A stretch of 64,000 bases of DNA from Bacteroidales bacterium (GTDB taxonomy: Bacteria; Bacteroidota; Bacteroidia; Bacteroidales; UBA932), in NCBI GenBank assembly GCA_017400135.1, contig JAFPVJ010000001.1, forward strand, positions 1-64,000, in the 5' to 3' direction. Made by a program: the position numbers and the translations under genes. The notes under the pieces were generated by a model. It did not search any database, had not been told where the DNA came from, and worked only from the letters and a program-made list of their open reading frames with translations. Below, piece by piece: positions 63,395 to 64,000 of this stretch (positions are counted from its first letter, which is position 1; the number at the start of each line of letters is the position of its first letter).

Positions 63395-63925
63395 CTATGC
63401 CAGCGGCCGGAACTGCCAGAGGACGACGCCGAGAGAGACGGAAACGTTCAGCGAATGCTTGGTGCCCCATTGGGGGATTTCCAGGGCCAGGTCGGAGGCG
63501 TCCACGACATCCTGCCGGACACCGTCCACTTCGTTGCCGAAGATGAGGGCGTATTTGCGGCCGGGTTCGGGGACGAAGGCATCCAACTGCACGGAAGCAA
63601 CGGTTTGTTCGACGCTGACGACCGTGTAGCCCTGCGCCTTCAGTTCCCGGACGGCATCCATCGTGTCCGCATAGTGTTTCCAGGGGACGCTGTCCTCGGC
63701 GCCGAGGGCGGTCTTGTGGATTTCGGCGGAAGGCGGGACGGCGCAGATGCCGCAGAGGTAGATTGCGTCGGCGCGGAAAGCGTCACAGGTCCGGAAGGCC
63801 GATCCCACGTTGTGCGCGCTGCGGATGTTGTCCAGCACGACGGCCACGCCGCGCGCCGGGAGGGAGCGGAAGCTCTCGACATCGAGCCGGCCCAGTTCGG
63901 GATTTAACAATTTCCTGTTGCCCAT
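63395..63925 (-). CDS. SpoU/TrmH-family RNA methyltransferase (short form)
   Basis: 176 residues from ATG 63923-63925 (MGNRKLLNPELGRLDVESFR). A TTG at 63932 lies inside the promoter box and is rejected. The SPOUT domain only: motif 1 VVLDNIRSAHNVGSAFRTCDAF, motif 2 ALIFGNEVDGVRQDVV, motif 3 LEIPQWGTKHSLNVSVSLGVVLW with the conserved Asn. There is no N-terminal substrate-binding domain. It methylates the 2'-O of a tRNA or rRNA nucleotide; the target is unknown. It could be relevant that the other SpoU gene in the window (15752-16527) is broken. Confidence 0.92.
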   Translation of the reverse strand: MGNRKLLNPELGRLDVESFRSLPARGVAVVLDNIRSAHNVGSAFRTCDAFRADAIYLCGICAVPPSAEIHKTALGAEDSVPWKHYADTMDAVRELKAQGYTVVSVEQTVASVQLDAFVPEPGRKYALIFGNEVDGVRQDVVDASDLALEIPQWGTKHSLNVSVSLGVVLWQFRPLA

Positions 63926-63931
63926 ATAGCG

Positions 63932-63939
63932 CAAAGGTA
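63932..63939 (-). promoter_or_regulatory. -7 promoter element of the short SpoU gene (near-leaderless)
   Basis: TACCTTTG on the minus strand, a full TAnnTTTG match, six bases before the ATG at 63925. No clear -33 element. Confidence 0.5.
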
Positions 63940-63950
63940 TAAAAAAATGC

Positions 63951-63958
63951 TATATTTG
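63951..63958 (+). promoter_or_regulatory. -7 promoter element of the gene leaving the window
   Basis: TATATTTG, a full TAnnTTTG match, 26 nt before an ATG at 63985. The -33 half is not evident. Confidence 0.4.
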
Positions 63959-63984
63959 TAGACACGACTTTAACTGCGAACGAT

Positions 63985-64000
63985 ATGAAACAGGATCTTC
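63985..64000 (+). CDS. First codons of a gene cut by the window end
   Basis: ATG at 63985-63987 followed by AAA CAG GAT CTT (MKQDL). It is supported only by the upstream promoter box and by divergent orientation to the SpoU gene. The product cannot be named. Confidence 0.3.

Overview
The window is a chromosomal segment of a high-GC member of the Bacteroidota, most likely order Bacteroidales. The evidence is a Bat (aerotolerance) operon, TTTG/TAnnTTTG-type promoters, outer-membrane barrels with carboxypeptidase-like plug regions, an ExbB-ExbD-TonB cluster, a SusC-type VVVVGYG motif and SSB/RluB proteins with Gly/Gln- or Arg/Gly/Tyr-rich tails. No rRNA, integrase, transposase or CRISPR array is visible. 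Species cannot be fixed from the sequence alone.

Layout. 1-9.9 kb (minus strand): the classical transcription/translation block, read as tRNA-Thr(TGT), tRNA-Tyr, tRNA-Gly, tRNA-Thr(GGT), tuf, tRNA-Trp, secE, nusG, rplK, rplA, rplJ, rplL, rpoB, rpoC (cut by the window edge). 9.9-15 kb: dxs, then a divergent two-gene transporter operon (YfcC-like, MFSD1-like). 15-19 kb (minus): lysS, a beta-propeller glycosidase-like protein, a frameshifted SpoU methyltransferase and ssb. 19-28 kb: recJ (+) converging on parC, then era, rluB, tonB, exbD, exbB (all minus). 28-32 kb (minus): truA and an outer-membrane barrel protein. 32-40.3 kb (+): a complete moxR/DUF58/BatA/BatB/BatC operon ending in a single BatD-BatE fusion. 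40.4-46.2 kb (+): two envelope genes with their own strong-looking promoters and terminators, a 1461-residue coiled-coil lipoprotein and an OmpA-family protein. 46.3-49 kb: ppdK. 49-51.8 kb (minus): a 44-residue small protein, PIN-PhoH and a PurM-like protein. 51.9-61 kb (+): folC, a giant alpha-2-macroglobulin and a SUMF1-sialidase fusion. 61-64 kb: tRNA-Val, groES-groEL, a second SpoU methyltransferase and the first codons of a further gene.

The most unusual signal lies between 49 and 63.4 kb. Two families of small structured repeats occur here. Family R (75-nt core, two copies, about 93 percent identical) sits inside two protein-coding genes without breaking either reading frame: in folC as 25 extra codons, and in reverse orientation in the linker of the SUMF1-sialidase fusion. 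Family H (35-38-nt core, three copies) forms the tip of long hairpins. In both families the core is conserved while the flanking stem differs in sequence from copy to copy yet stays self-complementary. Covarying base pairs indicate that the fold is what is kept. I do not recognise either family.

Other points of note are a SusC-like regulatory domain with a TonB-box-like motif inside the alpha-2-macroglobulin, four promoters so close to their start codons that leaderless mRNAs are predicted, a palindrome plus a -24/-12-like sequence ahead of groES, and mixed use of encoded CCA ends among the tRNA genes.
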